Shown here: piece by piece, positions 29,077 to 38,177 of the stretch
Position numbering within the stretch: the stretch's first letter is position 1
Layout: every line of letters begins with the position of its first letter
Source: an uncultured Cohaesibacter sp.
GTDB lineage: Bacteria > Pseudomonadota > Alphaproteobacteria > Rhizobiales > Cohaesibacteraceae
NCBI RefSeq assembly: GCF_963676485.1
Contig: NZ_OY781114.1
Location: 496,001-560,000, forward strand
Direction: 5' to 3'
DNA length: 64,000 nt
Translations under genes and position numbers: made by a program
The notes under the pieces: generated by a model
What the model was told of the DNA's origin: nothing
Seen by the model: only the letters and a program-made list of their open reading frames with translations
The model's database searches: none

Positions 29077-29877
29077 TTAAAAGAGGTCCAACTGAGTATC
29101 GTCCTCAGGCTTTTCTTTTGGCTCCTTCTTCGCCTTCGTCTCAGGCGGCTTTTCCTTGTTCTTGTTATTCCCATCTGCCGCTGAGATCTGCTGCGTCTTT
29201 ATCGGTTCCGTTACGGACGCATCATCAATGCTTGGATTATTGACGCGATTGGACACGGGATAAGCCACAAGATCATCCGGCAAGGCGCTGCACAGCAACG
29301 GACGGGCTTCATCAAAGCGGCCAGAACGGATATTCAGCCAAGCGTCATGATCATCATGAGAAATGAAGAGGGGCAGTCGCTCGGAGATCTTGCGGAAAGG
29401 CTGCCTCGCCGGAACGGTCAGCAATGCGAGTCCGTCAAATTCCTCGCCATTTGGCCCCATCCAGGGTTCCCATATGCCCGCCAACGCAAACACACGCCCA
29501 TCGGTTCTCCTGAAAAAGTAAGGCCCTCCCTCGCTGCCCTCTTTCTGTCTTTGCCATTCATAAAAACCGGTCACAGGCACCAGGCACCTGCGGTATTTGA
29601 CTGCATTTTTAAAGGACGGCTTCTTCTCGACCGTTTCCATGCGGGCAGTACTGATTTGAGTGAAGTCGCGCGGATCTTTTGCCCAATCTGGCACAAAAGT
29701 CCATTTCATCAGCCGGGCGGTGCGCGCACCATATTCATGGGTGATTGTGAGAACTGGCGTGCCCGGTGCGACGTTATGTCTAGGCGGCATTTTGTGCAAT
29801 CCGGGCAACAACTCTGTGACACCGAAAAATTTAATCAATTCAATCTCTTCTGCCACCAAGTGCAATCTACCGGTCAT
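29077..29877 (-). CDS. variant SRAP (YedK/HMCES-like) protein with C-terminal beta-clamp motif
   Basis: This 266-residue protein has the SRAP fold: PRHNVAPGTPVLTI, WTFVPDWAKDP, RCLVPVTGFYEW and LPLFISHDDHDAWL align by eye with E. coli YedK. SRAP proteins trap abasic sites in single-stranded DNA through Cys2. Here the N-terminus is MTGR instead of MCGR, the Asn of INARxET is replaced (STARMET), and the His of IHDRRP is Ser (ISERLP); only the Glu of GFYEW remains. A ~50-residue Lys/Glu/Pro-rich tail ends exactly in QLDLF, a canonical sliding-clamp-binding pentapeptide. I verified both termini at the nucleotide level. It is either a re-purposed or an inactive replisome-associated SRAP. Confidence 0.88.
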   Translation of the reverse strand: MTGRLHLVAEEIELIKFFGVTELLPGLHKMPPRHNVAPGTPVLTITHEYGARTARLMKWTFVPDWAKDPRDFTQISTARMETVEKKPSFKNAVKYRRCLVPVTGFYEWQRQKEGSEGGPYFFRRTDGRVFALAGIWEPWMGPNGEEFDGLALLTVPARQPFRKISERLPLFISHDDHDAWLNIRSGRFDEARPLLCSALPDDLVAYPVSNRVNNPSIDDASVTEPIKTQQISAADGNNKNKEKPPETKAKKEPKEKPEDDTQLDLF

Positions 29878-30180
29878 GAGCGTCCAATTCGATTTCTTCT
29901 AAAGGGTTTGCTAAATATTTATCCTGTTTCATCTTTTTCACCGACGTGGTCTCACGTCAAGTATTTGGAAACTATAGCACCTTATGGTTAAGTTGGACCG
30001 TCTTTGGAAACCGCTTATTGCAGATATGTGGCGACGAAAACCGGGATCACATATCTTGCTCAAAGTCGTAAATCTTGCGGCGATTGGCATGAAGATATCG
30101 CTCCTGTGTTGCCCATAAAGCTATTTCGAAGACTGGTCGCGTCACCTGAATGCCAATGAAGTTGCGTTGAGAGTCACACG
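29878..30180. other. 303-base divergent region between the SRAP gene and the gene at 30181
   Basis: No gene is seen. One copy of TTAACCAT on the minus strand (29984-29991) is a CtrA-like 8-mer. No GAAC-N7-GTTC LexA box is visible. Confidence 0.5.
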
Positions 30181-30690
30181 ATGTCAGAAATGTCTACACT
30201 TCCTGATGCGAAATTGTTGCAGGACGCCAACATCAACCCATCGACGTTGCTCGCGACGGACTATCTCAACCATTTTAATGAAGTGCTGATGCTAATCGAA
30301 ATGCTGTCAGCCATGCCGGAATGCGCCGAAGACATTGTTGCCTGGCGCCCAATGGGCTACTCGGACTATTTCCAGCAATCCACCTTCAAGGAAAAACAAC
30401 TCGCCATTTCCCTTTATGCCTCCGTGCAGCCCGAGATGCGCGACCAGCTGGAATCGCTCGTGCATGAAATCGACGTCAAGATTGAGGGATTGATCGAGCG
30501 CATCGTGGATCTCAATGGCGATCTCTCGAATGAGTTTCTCGATAGCGTCGCCTTCATGGCTTCCACCGAAGTTCGTCCGCTGATCGATCGCGTGAGCGCG
30601 CTGATCAATGATACGGCCAACGCCACCGACTGGATGCTGGCCATCGATCACCCAACGGCACAGGACGAAGTCGACCGTCTGTTCGACTGA
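30181..30690 (+). CDS. uncharacterised alphaproteobacterial protein with FliM-like C-terminal motif
   Basis: This 169-residue soluble, helical protein has no signal peptide. It begins with INPSTLLATDYLNHFNEVLML, a pattern I associate with an uncharacterised alphaproteobacterial family. The C-terminus is TAQDEVDRLFD, closely matching the FliM N-terminal CheY-binding peptide pattern (SQxEIDALL) and the terminal motif of the CheZ-like protein in this window (SQDDIDALFG). No CheC/CheX phosphatase motif is evident. I infer a possible CheY-interacting or chemotaxis accessory role; nothing in the immediate neighbourhood proves it. Confidence 0.7.
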   Translation: MSEMSTLPDAKLLQDANINPSTLLATDYLNHFNEVLMLIEMLSAMPECAEDIVAWRPMGYSDYFQQSTFKEKQLAISLYASVQPEMRDQLESLVHEIDVKIEGLIERIVDLNGDLSNEFLDSVAFMASTEVRPLIDRVSALINDTANATDWMLAIDHPTAQDEVDRLFD

Positions 30691-30808
30691 CCCGCCTCGC
30701 GCCATACCATTTCCAAGGCCCCTTGCTCACTTTTGCCCAATTGCGAGCGGCATCATGGTTCGTCTCACGTAGGCGCACGCACCCCACGCCTTTACGCAGA
30801 TGAGAGCA

Positions 30809-31507
30809 TCAGGCCTCGTCTTCTTCGACAATCCATGGCTCCTTCAGAGCCTCTTCTTCCCATTCCTTCCAGGCAGGCAGGGTTTTGATGGCGAAGCGGT
30901 AGGCATGAAACACTTCGCTATCGGTAAGCTCGTATTTCTCAAAGCGATTGATAACCGGAGCAAACATGGCATCCACGGCCCCGAAAGAGCCAAACAGGAA
31001 GGGGCCACCGGATGCATCAAGGCATTCGCGCCAGATCTGCTCGATCCGTTCGACATTTTTGACCACGGCAGCCGCGCTATAAGGGTCCAGATCCAGCCGC
31101 TTGGCTTCCCGGCGGATGTTCATCGGGCATGAGCCTCTCAGCCCGAAAAAGCCGCCATGCATTTCAGCGGCATAGGCCCGTGCCCGTGCGCGCTCCATGA
31201 CATCGACCGGCCAGAGCCCGGCTTCAGGGAAAATATCTGCAATCGCCTCAAGAATGGCAAGACTCTCGCAAATGATCACTGGCTCTGCACCCTCTTGCTC
31301 GATTTTCAGAGCGGGCACCTTCTTGGTCGGCGAATATTCGATGAAATGGGCGTGGCCTGTGGCTTCGTCAAACTGCAAAAGATGCTCGGTGAAGACGATA
31401 TTCTTGGTCTTCATGGCAATCCATGGCCGCAAAGACCAGGAGGAGTAATTCTTGTTGGCGATATAAAGCGTCAATTTGAGATGATCAGCAGAAATTAGGT
31501 CGGTCAT
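30809..31507 (-). CDS. glutathione S-transferase family protein
   Basis: This 232-residue protein has an N-terminal thioredoxin-like domain with NKNYSSWSLRPW, whose Ser/Tyr region serves glutathione activation in this subgroup. KVPALKIEQ with the cis-Pro, then the gamma-glutamyl-binding CESLAILEAIADIFP follow, and then the all-helical C-terminal domain. The closest named relatives by pattern are YfcF-type and maleylacetoacetate-isomerase-like GSTs; the substrate is unknown. It is transcribed alone, converging on the gene at 30181. Confidence 0.9.
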   Translation of the reverse strand: MTDLISADHLKLTLYIANKNYSSWSLRPWIAMKTKNIVFTEHLLQFDEATGHAHFIEYSPTKKVPALKIEQEGAEPVIICESLAILEAIADIFPEAGLWPVDVMERARARAYAAEMHGGFFGLRGSCPMNIRREAKRLDLDPYSAAAVVKNVERIEQIWRECLDASGGPFLFGSFGAVDAMFAPVINRFEKYELTDSEVFHAYRFAIKTLPAWKEWEEEALKEPWIVEEDEA

Positions 31508-31791
31508 CGGCGCACTTCCCCTTTAGCAATCGGTTTCATAAAGACTAGGCACAAATTCCATGCTCTGAAAAGTGTACATTCGCATTCCTTGTGACTCGCT
31601 TGCGTCCTGTGAAAGAATTATCCAAAAGGACTTTGATTGATGCGTTGCTTGGGTGGTTCGCCTTGTGTGCGGTGTTTTGTGGGCATCAATTTCCATGATG
31701 GATGAATTCCAACGATATGTTGGACCCGCGCCACCAAATGACGTTATAGTCCGGGCAAATGAATGCGATGCAAGAAAGCAGGAGACATATC

Positions 31792-32196
31792 ATGGAAGAC
31801 ATGCTGACTGGCCGGTGCCTTTGTGGTGCTGTCGAATTCGAATTTCCCGGTCATGCCAATCCCATGGTTATGTGCCACTGCAAACAATGTCGCCAATGGG
31901 GTGGCCATGCATGGCCCAGCATCACGATCCAATTCAGCAATCTGGAGATCAAGAAAGGCCGGGAAACCCTGACCTGGTATGAGTCGTCCGAATTTGCACG
32001 CCGCGGCTTCTGCTCCAAATGCGGATCGTCCCTATTCTGGCACGCGGATCGGCACCCTGAATGGAAAGACGAAATTGCGGTCTCCGTGGGCTGCATTGAC
32101 GATGTGCAGGGCAGACGCCTGACCAAGCATATTTTTGCTTCGCATAAGGGCGACTATTACGACATCACCGACACCCTGCCGCAAGAAGACGACTAG
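31792..32196 (+). CDS. GFA (CENP-V/Gfa-type) zinc-binding protein
   Basis: About 134 residues. The zinc-binding cysteines are TGRCLCGAVEF, CHCKQCRQWGG and FCSKCGSSLFW, the full set for the glutathione-dependent formaldehyde-activating enzyme family. The frame opens at 31759, but ATG 31792 is preferred because AGGAGA lies just upstream. Most members have unknown substrates and the formaldehyde role is confined to a few. It converges with smc. Confidence 0.88.
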   Translation: MEDMLTGRCLCGAVEFEFPGHANPMVMCHCKQCRQWGGHAWPSITIQFSNLEIKKGRETLTWYESSEFARRGFCSKCGSSLFWHADRHPEWKDEIAVSVGCIDDVQGRRLTKHIFASHKGDYYDITDTLPQEDD

Positions 32197-32279
32197 GCAC
32201 GCGTTCCAAACCGCAGCCGTTTTCCTTACTCTAGATATGTATCTAACCCCTTTTGCTGCCGGTCTGCCGGAAGCCCTGC

Positions 32280-35200
32280 TCAGGGCTGCGGATAGCCCGG
32301 CGGCACCGTAGCTATTGCGGCTCGGTTCTCATCCTCAGCAATCAGCTCTTCTGCTGCTTCCAAGTTGACCGAAACAAGCTGGGAAACACCACGTTCGGCC
32401 ATGGTCACACCGAACAGCCGATCCATGCGCGCCATGGTGATCGGATTATGCGTGATGGTGACGAAGCGGGTTTCCGTGAGTGTCCGCATTTCTTCCAGCA
32501 AGGCGCAAAAGCGCTCCACATTGGCATCATCCAGCGGTGCGTCAACCTCATCAAGCACACAGATGGGGGCCGGATTGGTCAGGAATACCGCAAAAATCAG
32601 GGCCATGGCCGTCAGCGCCTGTTCCCCGCCCGAAAGCAGGGTCATGGTCTGGGGCTTCTTGCCCGGCGGGCGGGCGATGATATCAAGGCCAGCCTGTAGC
32701 GGATCATCCGCATCGGTCAGGGTCAGCTCCGCCTCGCCGCCACCAAACAGTTTGGCAAACAGGGATTTGAAGTGGTTGTTGACCACATCGAAGGAGGAAA
32801 GCAGACGGGCGCGCGCTTCCCTGTTGAGGTTGAAGATGCCCGTGCGCAGCTTCTTGATGGCTTCGATCAGATCGTCCCGCTCGGTTTCCATGGTGGTGAG
32901 CTGATCGGTGATTTCATTGGCTTCCTCGTCAGCGCGCAGGTTCACGCCACCAAGACGCTCTCGTTCATTCTTGAGGCGCTCCAGCCTGCCTTCCACTGAC
33001 GCCATCGCGGGCAGCGGCGCATCTTTCTTGAGGCCGGACAGACCGAAGGTGGCAGCAGGTGCACAATCCATGGCATCATCGATCTGGCGGGTCAGTTCTT
33101 CCTTGCGCGCCTTGATGCCATTGATGCGTTCATCAGCGCGGCTGCGTTCTTCGCGGGTGGAGCTGAGAGCTTCCATGGCGCTCTTGGCTGCAACGCCAGC
33201 TTCAAGGGCAGTGCGTTCTGCCACAGCTAGTTTGTCGCCCGCTTCCTTCTGAGCGTCTTCGGCCTTGGCTATTTCAGACAAGAGGGAGCGGCGCTTGTTT
33301 CCGATCTCATCGGGAGTTTCGCTTAGTTGTTCACGCTCCTGCTCGGCCTCGGACAGGCGCGCATCAAGCGTAGCGATCTGGGCGTCTGCATTTTGAGCGC
33401 GAGATACCCAACTTGAGCGCTCACGCTCGATTGCAGCCAGCCTCTTGGTGCGCATGATCGCATCGCGCACCAGACCATCAGCCTTGGCGCGAACCTCAGT
33501 CAACGAGGCGCGCTTTTCACTCTGGATCAGCCGCGCATTATCCCGCTCGCGTTGCAGATGATCGATGGCCGGCAAATCCTTCTGCTGTTGCTCGGCCTCA
33601 TCGAAAGCGGTCCTTGCCTCTTTCTCCTCTTCAGCCAGCCGGCCAATGGTCGCTTCCAGCGTCGCCTTGCGGGCGAGGATCTGGTTGGCATCGCGCTCGG
33701 CCTTGGTCAGGCTGTCGCGCAAAGCAGACAGACGCTTCTGGGCGTCCCGCCACCGATTGCGCGCGCTCTGCTCTTCCCGCGCCTTGTCAGAGGCGATGGT
33801 GCGCTGTTCCTCAAAGGCATTGCGGGCAATTTCGAGGCGCTCTTCCGCCTCTGCCAGACGCCCCTCCAGCTCTTCAAGGCGATTGCGCTGTTCAAGGCGC
33901 TGGGCTGCGGGTGTGGGGGCTCCAGCCTGGATGACAAGGCCATCCCAGCGCCACAGGTCCCCTTCGCGGCTAACGAGCCTTTGGCCCGGTTTTAATTGTT
34001 TTTGCAGGCTAGCGCCAAGACTGGCATCAACTATGCCGATCTGATCAAGACGGCGGGTCAAGCGCTCGGGGCCGAACACATAGCTGCTAAGGCGCGGCAC
34101 ATCATGCGGCATGGCAGGGTCTGCAGCATTGGGCTCCACATCGCTCCAGTGGCGCGGAGCTGCAGCATCAAGCGGCGCATCCAGATCTTCGCCCAGCGCT
34201 GCGGCGAGCGCCACCTCATAGCCAGCCTCCACCTTCAGGCTGTCGAGCACCGGCGGATAGCGTTTGTCCTGCCCGCCTTCCACAATCTTGGCAAGAGTGC
34301 GGGCTTCGGTATCAAGCCGATTGAATGCGCTTTCCGCTTCAGCGCGGGCGCGACGGGCGGCGGTTTCGTCCTCACGGGCTTCAGCCACGGCAGCGGTGGC
34401 CTCTTCGGCATAGACCTCAAGAGTTCCGAGCACCTCGGACGCGCTTTCCACCTCTTCGCGCAATTGATCCAGTCCGGCATCCTTGTTCAATTGCTCGTCA
34501 ACACGATCCAGATCGCGCTCGCTCTGCGCTTTCTGGCTGGAAAGGCGGGCAAGCCGCCCGCGTGCCGCTTCCGTTGCCTGTTGCAATTGCCGGGCAGAGC
34601 CTTCGGCCTCAGCCAGACGGGATGTCCAGTCGCTGGCAGCGCTTTCGGCCTTGGCCAGATCCTCTTCAGCCTTTTTCAGGGCTTCGTCAGCGGCCTCCTG
34701 TGCCTTGGCCGCACCTTCCTCTTCGGCGACAAGACTTGCGCGTTCTTCGTCAAGGCTTCTCAGGAGATCGGCATTCTCGTCAAGCATCTGTTTTTCGCGC
34801 AGCTTGTCAGCCTTGAGCTGATCAATGCGACGGGAAAGATCGGCAAGCTTTTCTTCAACGCGCTTTTCTTCATTGTCGAGTTCGCGCGCAGCCAATGTCA
34901 AACGCTGCAAAGAGGCGGCCTTGGCGGCAGCTTCATCGCGCAAAGCTGGCAAGGCATGGTTGGCCAAAGCCTCCTCACGCGCAGCGGAAGACTGAGCGGT
35001 TGTTGCCTCGGCCACATTCAGATCGGCCAGACGCAGAGTTTCCTTTGCTTTCTCTTCTTCGGCCAGTATCTCCTGCCAGCGCAGATGATAGAGCGTTGCC
35101 TCGGTTGCGCGAATATCGGATGAAAGATTGCGGTAGCGGCTGGCCTGACGCGCCTGACGCTTGAGCCCCTCAAGCTGGGTGGCGATTTGCGCCATGATAT

Positions 35201-35786
35201 CTTCAAGGCGTTCCAGATTGGCTTCTGCGGCCTTCAGGCGCAATTCCGCTTCATGACGGCGACTATGAAGGCCGGAAATGCCTGCGGCCTCTTCCAGCAG
35301 GCCACGTCGCTGTGTCGGCTTCTGGCTGATGATTTCGCCAATGCGCCCCTGCCCCACAAGCGAAGGCGAGCGCGAGCCGGTGGATGCATCGGCAAACAAC
35401 AGCTGGATGTCGCGGGCGCGCGCGTCCTTGCCATTGATGCGATAGTTGGAACCATTCTCGCGTTCGATGCGGCGCGATATTTCCAGATCGTCACTATCGT
35501 TGAAACCGGCAGGCGCTGTGCGATCGCTGTTGTCGAGATGCACGGTCACCTCGGCGGTGTTGCGGGCCGGTCTGTTGGTGGAGCCAGCGAAGATGACGTC
35601 ATCCATGCCGGAGGCGCGCATGTTCTTGTAGCTATTCTCCCCCATAACCCAGCGCAAGGATTCCACCAGATTGGACTTGCCGCAACCATTGGGGCCGACG
35701 ACGCCAGTGAGCCCCGTTTCGATAATAAAATCCATGGGCTCCACAAAGGACTTGAAGCCCAGCAGGCGCAGCTTGGTGAATTTCAT
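32280..35786 (-). CDS. smc: chromosome segregation protein SMC
   Basis: This 1168-residue SMC ATPase has Walker A GPNGCGKSN at residues 31-39, two long coiled-coil arms with a central hinge, and the C-terminal signature LLSGGEQALTAMAL. Walker B is PICVLDEVDAPLDD. It forms the condensin-like ring with ScpA/ScpB that organises and segregates the chromosome. The Ala/Glu/Arg-rich arms produce long shadow frames on the opposite strand. It is preceded on the same strand by the DsbA-like gene, the usual rhizobial order. Length and motifs are normal. Confidence 0.97.
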   Translation of the reverse strand: MKFTKLRLLGFKSFVEPMDFIIETGLTGVVGPNGCGKSNLVESLRWVMGENSYKNMRASGMDDVIFAGSTNRPARNTAEVTVHLDNSDRTAPAGFNDSDDLEISRRIERENGSNYRINGKDARARDIQLLFADASTGSRSPSLVGQGRIGEIISQKPTQRRGLLEEAAGISGLHSRRHEAELRLKAAEANLERLEDIMAQIATQLEGLKRQARQASRYRNLSSDIRATEATLYHLRWQEILAEEEKAKETLRLADLNVAEATTAQSSAAREEALANHALPALRDEAAAKAASLQRLTLAARELDNEEKRVEEKLADLSRRIDQLKADKLREKQMLDENADLLRSLDEERASLVAEEEGAAKAQEAADEALKKAEEDLAKAESAASDWTSRLAEAEGSARQLQQATEAARGRLARLSSQKAQSERDLDRVDEQLNKDAGLDQLREEVESASEVLGTLEVYAEEATAAVAEAREDETAARRARAEAESAFNRLDTEARTLAKIVEGGQDKRYPPVLDSLKVEAGYEVALAAALGEDLDAPLDAAAPRHWSDVEPNAADPAMPHDVPRLSSYVFGPERLTRRLDQIGIVDASLGASLQKQLKPGQRLVSREGDLWRWDGLVIQAGAPTPAAQRLEQRNRLEELEGRLAEAEERLEIARNAFEEQRTIASDKAREEQSARNRWRDAQKRLSALRDSLTKAERDANQILARKATLEATIGRLAEEEKEARTAFDEAEQQQKDLPAIDHLQRERDNARLIQSEKRASLTEVRAKADGLVRDAIMRTKRLAAIERERSSWVSRAQNADAQIATLDARLSEAEQEREQLSETPDEIGNKRRSLLSEIAKAEDAQKEAGDKLAVAERTALEAGVAAKSAMEALSSTREERSRADERINGIKARKEELTRQIDDAMDCAPAATFGLSGLKKDAPLPAMASVEGRLERLKNERERLGGVNLRADEEANEITDQLTTMETERDDLIEAIKKLRTGIFNLNREARARLLSSFDVVNNHFKSLFAKLFGGGEAELTLTDADDPLQAGLDIIARPPGKKPQTMTLLSGGEQALTAMALIFAVFLTNPAPICVLDEVDAPLDDANVERFCALLEEMRTLTETRFVTITHNPITMARMDRLFGVTMAERGVSQLVSVNLEAAEELIAEDENRAAIATVPPGYPQP

Positions 35787-35933
35787 CGCCTCGCCCCCAA
35801 AAGGGTGGCGAAGGAAAGCGGGCTAACAAACGCAAAAAGGCGCCACCTTTGCCCACACATGCTCAGCATGAAAGAGGGAAAGGCAGGCGCCCGAAAAAGG
35901 TCAGCAGAGAGCACCCTGCCAACGAGCATCAAA

Positions 35934-36590
35934 TTACAGCAATGGCTCCAGTATCTTGTCGAATTCTTCACTCGACAGGGCTCCGATATGCTTCTCACCA
36001 TTCACGAAGAAGGTTGGCGTTGAATCGATTCCGAATTCTTTATGCCCACGTTCACGTACTGCTTCGATGGCGTCCAGCAATTTATCATCAGAAACGGCTT
36101 TCTCGAAGCTTTCCTGTGAAAAACCGGCCAATTTGGCGAAGCGTTGCAGATTGCCAACCGGATCATCGGTAAAGGCCCATTTGCGCTGCTGGCTGAGCAA
36201 CAGGTCGATCATGGCGATCGCCTTGCCTCCGGGCGTGCGCCGCGCCAGCATGGCACCTGCGGTCGCCAGCGGATCGAGCGGGAATTCACGCAGGATGAAA
36301 CGCATCTTGCCGGTATCGATATATTTTTCCTTGAGATATTTATAGGTCGTGCCGTGGAAGTGGGCGCAATGGCTGCAGGTCATCGAAAAATACTCGATCA
36401 CCGTTATCGGTGCGTCTTCTTTTCCTTCAGAAATGTCTTTCAAATCCCCGGGCGTCTTGAGCATCTCTTCCAATGGATAGGATTCAGCGGCAGCAGGTAC
36501 GGACATTGCCAGGGGAAGTCCTGCCAGGGCAACGAAGCCAGCAGTTGCTTTTGCGCCGGTGATCAGAAACTCTCTACGGTTCAAAGCCAT
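35934..36590 (-). CDS. DsbA-family periplasmic thiol oxidoreductase
   Basis: The protein has 218 residues. The N-terminus NRREFLITGAKATAGFVAL is Tat-like (twin Arg, hydrophobic segment), with cleavage likely after PAAA (~residue 35). The thioredoxin fold has the redox motif CSHC (residues 72-75) in EYFSMTCSHCAHFH, and the cis-Pro loop STPTFFVNGEKHIG. It would form or shuffle disulfides in the periplasm. This subgroup (DsbA/DsbG/ScsC-like, DSBA_oxidoreductase) lies just upstream of smc in rhizobia. The exact subtype (oxidase or isomerase) is unresolved. Confidence 0.9.
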   Translation of the reverse strand: MALNRREFLITGAKATAGFVALAGLPLAMSVPAAAESYPLEEMLKTPGDLKDISEGKEDAPITVIEYFSMTCSHCAHFHGTTYKYLKEKYIDTGKMRFILREFPLDPLATAGAMLARRTPGGKAIAMIDLLLSQQRKWAFTDDPVGNLQRFAKLAGFSQESFEKAVSDDKLLDAIEAVRERGHKEFGIDSTPTFFVNGEKHIGALSSEEFDKILEPLL

Positions 36591-36782
36591 GATGTATTTC
36601 CTTAAGGGTTGCGTTTTGGGTCGTTGGGGACATGTGTCATCATCATAGCGAGAATGCCCCGGCAGTCCTGTTTCTACGATACCCTATCCAATCACATTTT
36701 GGCGATGAGAGGGCAAGACGCGACAAAATGCCGTTCGTTACAAAATTGTAATTTTCACTATTTCAAAAATTACCAACAAGAT

Positions 36783-37409
36783 CTAAAGCTTACGCGCCAC
36801 AATGAAGCGGGTTTCCTCTGCCTTGGGAAATGTACAGGACTCCAGAATCTCGAAGCCCTGCTCTACCATCACCGTCTCGAGGCGCGAGGCTGAAATATAG
36901 CTCACATGCGGAGCCTTGCCCAGCCATTGCATGATCGTGATGGGAATACGCAGCAGGCCATAGCGCCCCGCAAGACATCCCGTTTTCGAAATAAGAACCC
37001 CGCCGGGTTTCAAGAGCTGGTTCATATGCTTGATGGCGGCGGGAATATCTTCCAGAAGATGGATGAAATTGAACGCCCAGATGCAGTCATAAGGAGCATT
37101 GGCGGCCAACGCTTCGTCATACATGTCTGCATGTAGAAAATCGACATTCCCCACCTTCTGCTCTTTGGCCTTTTCCCTGCCGATTTGCACCAGACGGGAT
37201 GAGAGGTCGCTGGCCCAGATATGGCCAACATGACCGGACAGGAGCAAGGCAGTGGAGCCAGATCCACACCCGAGTTCCAAAACGGTATCATTCGCATGGA
37301 GATATAGGCGCGTGCGCTCCAGTGTCTTTGAATAGGCATCCATATTCTTGATGGGCTTGGCGGCATAATCGCAGGCCATATTGTCCCAGAATTGCTCCGA
37401 AGTCCGCAT
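36783..37409 (-). CDS. class I SAM-dependent methyltransferase
   Basis: About 208 residues from ATG 37409, which is preceded by AAGGGG; an upstream ATG at 37427 has no usable RBS. Motif I is VLELGCGSGSTALLLSGHV, motif II WASDLSSRLV, and DFLHADMYDE precedes the AFNFIHLLEDIPAAIKHM region. The pattern is of small-molecule or ubiquinone/menaquinone-type methyltransferases (Methyltransf_11/25). The substrate is unknown. It sits between the ohr gene and dsbA on the same strand but with gaps of ~200 bases, so it is probably a separate unit. Confidence 0.85.
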   Translation of the reverse strand: MRTSEQFWDNMACDYAAKPIKNMDAYSKTLERTRLYLHANDTVLELGCGSGSTALLLSGHVGHIWASDLSSRLVQIGREKAKEQKVGNVDFLHADMYDEALAANAPYDCIWAFNFIHLLEDIPAAIKHMNQLLKPGGVLISKTGCLAGRYGLLRIPITIMQWLGKAPHVSYISASRLETVMVEQGFEILESCTFPKAEETRFIVARKL

Positions 37410-37525
37410 TGTTGGTTTCCCCTTCATCCTCGGGCCTCGCTTCTATGGCGCGGTCATTTCAATTGGTGCCCGCTTAATAATAGATGGTATGGATTCGAGA
37501 GAAAGTAAACAGCCCGCTGTACAAG

Positions 37526-37556
37526 AAAAAAGGCGCGCCTTGCGTGGACGCGCCTC
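37526..37556 (-). terminator. terminator of the ohr gene
   Basis: AGGCGCG and CGCGCCT pair. The A-run on the left is a T-run on the minus strand, 60 bases past the ohr stop. Confidence 0.8.
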
Positions 37557-37615
37557 TAGTCTGGATAGTTTTATATTCTTATTTGTCTTGTAGGTCTTCA
37601 AACCGTCATGGTTGC

Positions 37616-38035
37616 TTATTTGGCTGTGACGCTTACTTCGATATTGTTGCGCGTAGCATTGGAATATGGGCAGACCTGATGGGCTTTTTCCAGCAGCTTT
37701 GTTGCTGTTCCCTGATCGACATCTTTGAGGTCAGCAACCAGATCCACTTTCAAAGAAAAGCCTTCGCCCTTTTCGTTGTTGCCAATACCAACCTTTGCGG
37801 TGATGGTCGGGTCTTTCAGCGCGACCTTCTCCTGAGACGCAACCAGCTTTAGCGCACTGAGAAAACACGCGGCATAGCCTGCTGCAAACATCTGCTCGGG
37901 GTTGGTGCCGTTGCCGCCTGCGCCGCCCAGTTCCTTCGGGGTCACAAGGGTAACATCGAGTTGGCCGTCCTCTGATTTGGCAGAGCCTTCACGCCCCCCG
38001 GTTACTGTTGCGCTGGTGCTGTAAAGAACTTTCAT
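37616..38035 (-). CDS. ohr: organic hydroperoxide resistance protein Ohr
   Basis: This 139-residue thiol peroxidase of the OsmC/Ohr family reduces organic hydroperoxides, using lipoylated proteins as donors. Both catalytic Cys are present: GYAACFLSALKLVA and AHQVCPYSNATRNN. ATG 38035 is preferred over the open frame's 38086 because AGAGGAAACAGCT precedes it and it gives the family length. The gene is directly downstream of the MarR-type ohrR, with a perfect 14-bp palindrome in between that is the likely operator. Confidence 0.95.
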   Translation of the reverse strand: MKVLYSTSATVTGGREGSAKSEDGQLDVTLVTPKELGGAGGNGTNPEQMFAAGYAACFLSALKLVASQEKVALKDPTITAKVGIGNNEKGEGFSLKVDLVADLKDVDQGTATKLLEKAHQVCPYSNATRNNIEVSVTAK

Positions 38036-38094
38036 AGCTGTTTCCTCTTCTATTGGTTTTTGTCGCAATGCGTGGGTCAGATGCAACCAATTTA

Positions 38095-38108
38095 GTTATT
38101 GCAATAAC
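38095..38108. promoter_or_regulatory. candidate OhrR operator in the ohr promoter
   Basis: GTTATTGCAATAAC is a perfect 14-bp palindrome, 60 bases upstream of the ohr start and between ohr and ohrR. Its size and position fit a MarR-family dimer site; OhrR autoregulation is the expected control. Confidence 0.6.
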
Positions 38109-38177
38109 CATTATCAAGAGCCCCATAGGTCTAAGCTCAATAAATTTTGCTTTTCTCCATGATGGCGATTGGCAGAT

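Noticed and set aside
29878-30180. LexA (SOS) box before the SRAP gene
   Set aside because: No GAAC-N7-GTTC is present, so SOS control is not supported despite the family's name.
33996-35123. Long plus-strand open frames opposite smc
   Set aside because: They arise from the Ala/Glu/Arg-rich coiled coils read in antisense.
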